DNA of 7,985 nt from an uncultured Phycisphaerales bacterium (GTDB taxonomy: Bacteria; Planctomycetota; Phycisphaerae; WQYP01), in assembly GCA_903868035.1 (NCBI GenBank), contig CAIPTQ010000273.1, forward strand, positions 1 to 7,985, given 5' to 3'. Both the position numbers and the translations under genes were made by a program. Positions within the stretch are counted from its first letter, which is position 1. Each line of letters begins with the position of its first letter. The notes beneath the pieces are model-generated. The model did no database searches. It was not told where the DNA came from and was given only the letters and a program-made list of their open reading frames with translations. This document shows, piece by piece, positions 5,658-7,985 of the stretch.

Positions 5658-7541
5658 GTGACCACGCGCGGCAGTACCATCATCGAGCAGGAGGATTACA
5701 CTTATCCCGCCTCCGGCGCGCACATGGACCAAATCTCCCGCAAGCAGGTGACGCGCCTGCTGGACACTGCCGGCACCGAAACCTTCTACATCACCTACGC
5801 CTACGACGGCCAGAACCAACTCACGGCCATGTCCACCTACTCCGGCGTCTACGGCAGCACCGAGAGCCACACCACCCTGGCCAGCCAGACCTGGGCGTTC
5901 GACGCCCTGGGCAACCGCACCGACCTGACCACCAACATCATGAACGAGTACACCGCCGACGACAACAGCCACGCGCTGGCGTACGACGCCCGCGGCAATC
6001 TCACGCAGACCTACACCTTCGATTACACCTACGATTCGCTGGACCGCCTGACCTCCGCCGCGCCCACGGACCACGCCCGGTCCAAGTCCGTCTATACTTA
6101 CGACTTCATGAGCCGCCGCACCGGAGAGGCGCTGTATTCGTGGAACACCACGATAAACAGTTGGGACGTGACGCCATTCCAGGTCACGCAATTCCTGTAC
6201 GATGGCTGGAACATCATTGCCGAGGTTGACGCGGACACCGGCAAGATGACCAAGTCGTACCAGTGGGATCCCACGAAGTATCGCGGCGTTGGCGGGTTGT
6301 TGTCGATCACGACCTACAACGAGAACGGCACTGTCGATGCCGTCTACATCCCCTATTTCAACGCCCACAGTGACGTCGCCGGCCTCATCAATCAGGCCAC
6401 GGGTGCCGTCACCGCGACCTACACCTACCAGGCCTACGGCCAGGTGACGATCACCGGCAACGGCCTCATCAACCCGTTCCGCTGGCAGACGGCGTACCAG
6501 TTGGACGCGACCGATGACTCCGGCACAACCATCAACGACGGCATCTACACCATTGGCCCTCGCACGACGCTGGGCGAACGCTGGATGCAACGCGACCCCA
6601 GCGGCGAACACGGCGGGCAAAATGCAGCGAAGGTGATTGACCACAACGATCCTGTGAACCGGTTTGATCCGGATGGATTGGATTCGATCAATATCCTCGA
6701 CGACAAATTCAATGCCGAACCGGTTAATCAAGTCAATCCGACGGACATGGCGAATTATTCCATTGACATTAACACAATGATATTCAATAGCGTGTTTTCT
6801 ACTTCTGTTGATCAATTACCTTCTTTCAGTAGCTTTATATCAATACTATTTTACCAATATCCAGAAGATACGATTATGCATGCTCTGCAATCGAATAGCT
6901 ATACATTAAATAGACAAAGCATTTCTGAAGAAGAATTTGAAGGGCTCGGAGAATTTGTTGAATTTCAAGAGCTTGCATTCCAGGGCATGACATCGCATGC
7001 TATAATATATGTATGGAATTATGTGCCTTACAAGAATGCAGGCCATGCAGCAATGGAATACTCTGATGGTTTAGTATCGGGTTATGTGAGTTTTTGGCCT
7101 AATGGGAGTAGTGTAAAACCCTTTGCAGTACCCCATAATTACATGATGGATTGCGATGCGGAAGGCGGCAAACCAGGTCGGATAATAGCGATTTGGGGTG
7201 TGGATGCGAGTGCAATGGATAGAGAGTGGAAAGCAATACAAGCGGATATGCGTTCAGGCAAAGTATCATTTGACACATTCGGCAATAATTGCTCAACTGT
7301 TGTCGCAAAAGTATTATGGCACGGTTTGGATCACACAAAACCCAATGATAAATATTATTATATCGATGACAGGCATGTAAGTATACTTACTTCGGCATGG
7401 GAGGGGCCTGAAGAAATACCAGGAATAGATTGTCCAGTGTCACTACTTGATATGTTAGTGATACAATCGCCACACAATAACCATGAATGGTGGTATAGAA
7501 ATATAACAATAACTACTGAGAATTATAGAGAATATCCTTAA
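5658..7541 (+). CDS. 5'-truncated Rhs protein with C-terminal toxin domain
   Basis: Rhs proteins build a beta-sheet shell that encloses a C-terminal toxin, which is delivered into rival cells. Only the end of the shell remains. YD repeats run from the start to about residue 265 (TYAYDGQNQLTAMS, LAYDARGNLTQTYT, TYDSLDRLTSA, FLYDGWNIIAEV). The core region follows (about 272-341), with RDPSGEHGG and DPVNRFDPDGL retaining Asp313 and Asp337 of the Rhs self-cleavage motif. The usual GARYYDPxxGRW segment is altered to IGPRTTLGERW. A 286-residue variable domain completes the protein. Rhs-like sequence (DDRGTTKHYNATTGKLES) continues upstream of the GTG in frame to about 5601, and the frame is open back to a stop at 5565-5567, so the 5' end is missing rather than unsequenced. 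GTG 5658 has GGAG six bases ahead and may still be used. There is no signal peptide, PAAR or other delivery domain. It is probably an orphan Rhs tip; expression is unproven. Confidence 0.82.
   Translation: MTTRGSTIIEQEDYTYPASGAHMDQISRKQVTRLLDTAGTETFYITYAYDGQNQLTAMSTYSGVYGSTESHTTLASQTWAFDALGNRTDLTTNIMNEYTADDNSHALAYDARGNLTQTYTFDYTYDSLDRLTSAAPTDHARSKSVYTYDFMSRRTGEALYSWNTTINSWDVTPFQVTQFLYDGWNIIAEVDADTGKMTKSYQWDPTKYRGVGGLLSITTYNENGTVDAVYIPYFNAHSDVAGLINQATGAVTATYTYQAYGQVTITGNGLINPFRWQTAYQLDATDDSGTTINDGIYTIGPRTTLGERWMQRDPSGEHGGQNAAKVIDHNDPVNRFDPDGLDSINILDDKFNAEPVNQVNPTDMANYSIDINTMIFNSVFSTSVDQLPSFSSFISILFYQYPEDTIMHALQSNSYTLNRQSISEEEFEGLGEFVEFQELAFQGMTSHAIIYVWNYVPYKNAGHAAMEYSDGLVSGYVSFWPNGSSVKPFAVPHNYMMDCDAEGGKPGRIIAIWGVDASAMDREWKAIQADMRSGKVSFDTFGNNCSTVVAKVLWHGLDHTKPNDKYYYIDDRHVSILTSAWEGPEEIPGIDCPVSLLDMLVIQSPHNNHEWWYRNITITTENYREYP
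6678..7538 (+). other. Toxin domain, possibly a permuted papain-like thiol enzyme
   Basis: This is the part of the Rhs protein after DPDG (residues 341-627). It includes a hydrophobic segment near 390-400. A block then carries NAGHAAMEYSDG (His463), GYVSFWPNG (476-483) and, 82 residues after the His, FGNNCSTVVAKVLWHG (Cys545). A His in a strand followed by a Cys at the head of a helix is the arrangement of circularly permuted NlpC/P60 and LRAT-type folds, which include peptidases, amidases and acyltransferases. Which bond it attacks cannot be told; peptidoglycan or a lipid are both open. The DNA is strikingly AT-rich (18 G+C in the 60 bases from 6781, against 40 in the 60 from 5821), as expected for an exchangeable toxin tip. 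The enzymatic assignment is inferred from motif order alone. Confidence 0.55.
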
Positions 7542-7885
7542 CATGGTGAATAATGTATAAACGTTATAAAAAGTATATTGCACTCTTTGCTGTCGCAACG
7601 ATCACGATAGTTCTGTATATATGGTGTTGTGGGGACTCGTTGAGAATCGACGCCGAACACGTTATTAAAGTAGAATATGTCCAACGCTGGGGTGACGGAA
7701 CTGAAGATTCTCCGGTTGAACTGTTAGATCCTATACGTGGGAAAGTATTGAAAGTGCTTTCAAAAGCTTCGGCGTCGCCTTTGGTATTGCTTTTTAAGAA
7801 ACAGTATGCGATGAGCGGAGATCTGAAAATATATTATGGAAACGACAATATTGTTGTTCTGCATATTCGTAACCCTTCACACTTC
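6680..7885. other. AT-rich toxin-immunity island
   Basis: Base composition drops sharply just after the Rhs core and rises again near 7885. The low-GC block contains exactly the toxin domain and the small downstream gene. The left edge coincides with DPDGL, the point at which Rhs tips are exchanged, so recent horizontal acquisition of the cassette is likely. Edges are accurate only to some tens of bases. Confidence 0.65.
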
Positions 7886-7903
7886 TCAAGGCCCCGCAGG
7901 TAA
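7553..7903 (+). CDS. Membrane-anchored protein, candidate immunity protein
   Basis: The 116-residue product has a basic N-terminus (YKRYKKY), one hydrophobic helix (about 8-24) ending in a CC pair at 25-26, and a small domain with a beta/alpha/beta look (HVIKVEYVQRW, a helix about 63-75, then LKIYYGNDNIVVLHI at 91-105). I recognise no family. It starts eleven bases after the toxin stop codon, has the same AT-rich composition, and is small and co-oriented: the standard setting of an Rhs immunity gene. Anchoring in the inner membrane with the domain outside would suit a toxin acting in the periplasm. The ATG at 7553 has only a weak, close GGTGA; the ATG at 7543 and GTG at 7546 run into a stop after a few codons. 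The YIWC sequence is not a good lipobox. Composition changes near 7885, so the last residues (SRPRR) may be foreign and the protein clipped. Confidence 0.6.
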   Translation: MYKRYKKYIALFAVATITIVLYIWCCGDSLRIDAEHVIKVEYVQRWGDGTEDSPVELLDPIRGKVLKVLSKASASPLVLLFKKQYAMSGDLKIYYGNDNIVVLHIRNPSHFSRPRR

Positions 7904-7985
7904 TAGCTGAGGCGTGGGGAGGCGTTTGAACGTGCAGGCGAGGCTCTGTGCGATGAATTGATAGGCCGAGCGCCCCTGGATGCGG
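7886..7985 (-). CDS. C-terminal tail of an unidentified protein, possibly a transposase
   Basis: A GC-rich reading frame enters from the right edge on the minus strand and ends at TGA (7888-7886) after 32 visible complete codons. The peptide includes GRSAYQFIAQSLACTF and PTPQLLPAG. Its helix-then-proline-rich ending recalls the C-termini of some transposases, but I cannot assign a family and it could be an unrelated protein. It overlaps the last 18 bases of the candidate immunity gene tail to tail, and its composition matches the host-like DNA rather than the AT-rich island, so it probably marks the right border of the acquired cassette. The start and most of the protein are outside the window. 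Confidence 0.35.
   Translation of the reverse strand, partial: RIQGRSAYQFIAQSLACTFKRLPTPQLLPAGP

Noticed and set aside
5406..6815. A 469-codon open frame on the minus strand across the Rhs region
   Set aside because: It runs opposite the YD repeats, is valine- and glycine-rich without motifs, and crosses the composition border; the plus-strand Rhs signature is unmistakable.
7543..7570. Earlier start codons for the candidate immunity gene (ATG 7543, GTG 7546)
   Set aside because: They are in a frame that stops after a few codons; only ATG 7553 opens the 116-codon frame.
7613..7630. Lipobox in the candidate immunity protein (YIWC-C)
   Set aside because: Trp directly before Cys and the lack of small residues do not fit a signal peptidase II site; a plain membrane anchor is more likely.
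1..7985. tRNA, rRNA, CRISPR array or complete insertion sequence
   Set aside because: No cloverleaf-like gene, no regularly spaced repeat-spacer series, and no transposase with flanking inverted repeats was seen; only a doubtful transposase tail touches the right edge.

Overview
The window is a GC-rich bacterial chromosome segment with a lower-GC island at its right end. The lone infC, the ECF sigma factor paired with a membrane protein carrying a LolA-like sheet, the PAS-GAF-receiver protein and the style of the YD repeats together suggest Planctomycetota, perhaps Phycisphaerae. That placement is an inference from gene content; there is no rRNA here to confirm it.

Left part (1-3013). The 3' part of a TlpA-like thioredoxin gene converges on infC (translation initiation factor IF-3), which reads leftward. 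infC almost certainly starts at an ATT codon at 1057, preceded by a good ribosome binding site; the first conventional start codon lies five codons further in. A shared intergenic region of about 220 bases holds promoter candidates for infC and for a divergent 578-residue signalling protein. That protein has a degenerate receiver-like N-terminus, PAS, GAF, a histidine-kinase-like dimerisation helix that has lost its histidine, and an intact C-terminal receiver.

Middle part (3014-5460). A leftward two-gene operon encodes an ECF sigma factor and, overlapping it by eight bases, a single-pass membrane protein that is probably its anti-sigma partner. The operon has an ECF-like promoter candidate upstream and a clear intrinsic terminator downstream. 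Upstream of it lie a large two-tier hairpin and a leftward gene for a 73-residue two-helix membrane protein with its own sigma70-like promoter candidate.

Right part (about 5568-7985). A 5'-truncated Rhs/YD-repeat gene keeps only the last ~340 residues of Rhs core, including the conserved DPxG...DPxGL region where Rhs proteins cleave themselves. At that point composition falls from about two thirds G+C to about one third, and the frame continues into a ~286-residue C-terminal domain with a GHAAMEY motif followed by NNCSTVV. That order fits a circularly permuted papain-like (NlpC/P60 or LRAT type) enzyme. Eleven bases downstream is a 116-residue membrane-anchored protein that looks like the cognate immunity protein. 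Composition turns GC-rich again near 7885, inside the end of this gene, where it overlaps the tail of an oppositely oriented partial reading frame. The whole reads as a displaced Rhs tip with its toxin-immunity cassette, and it is the most interesting part of the window.
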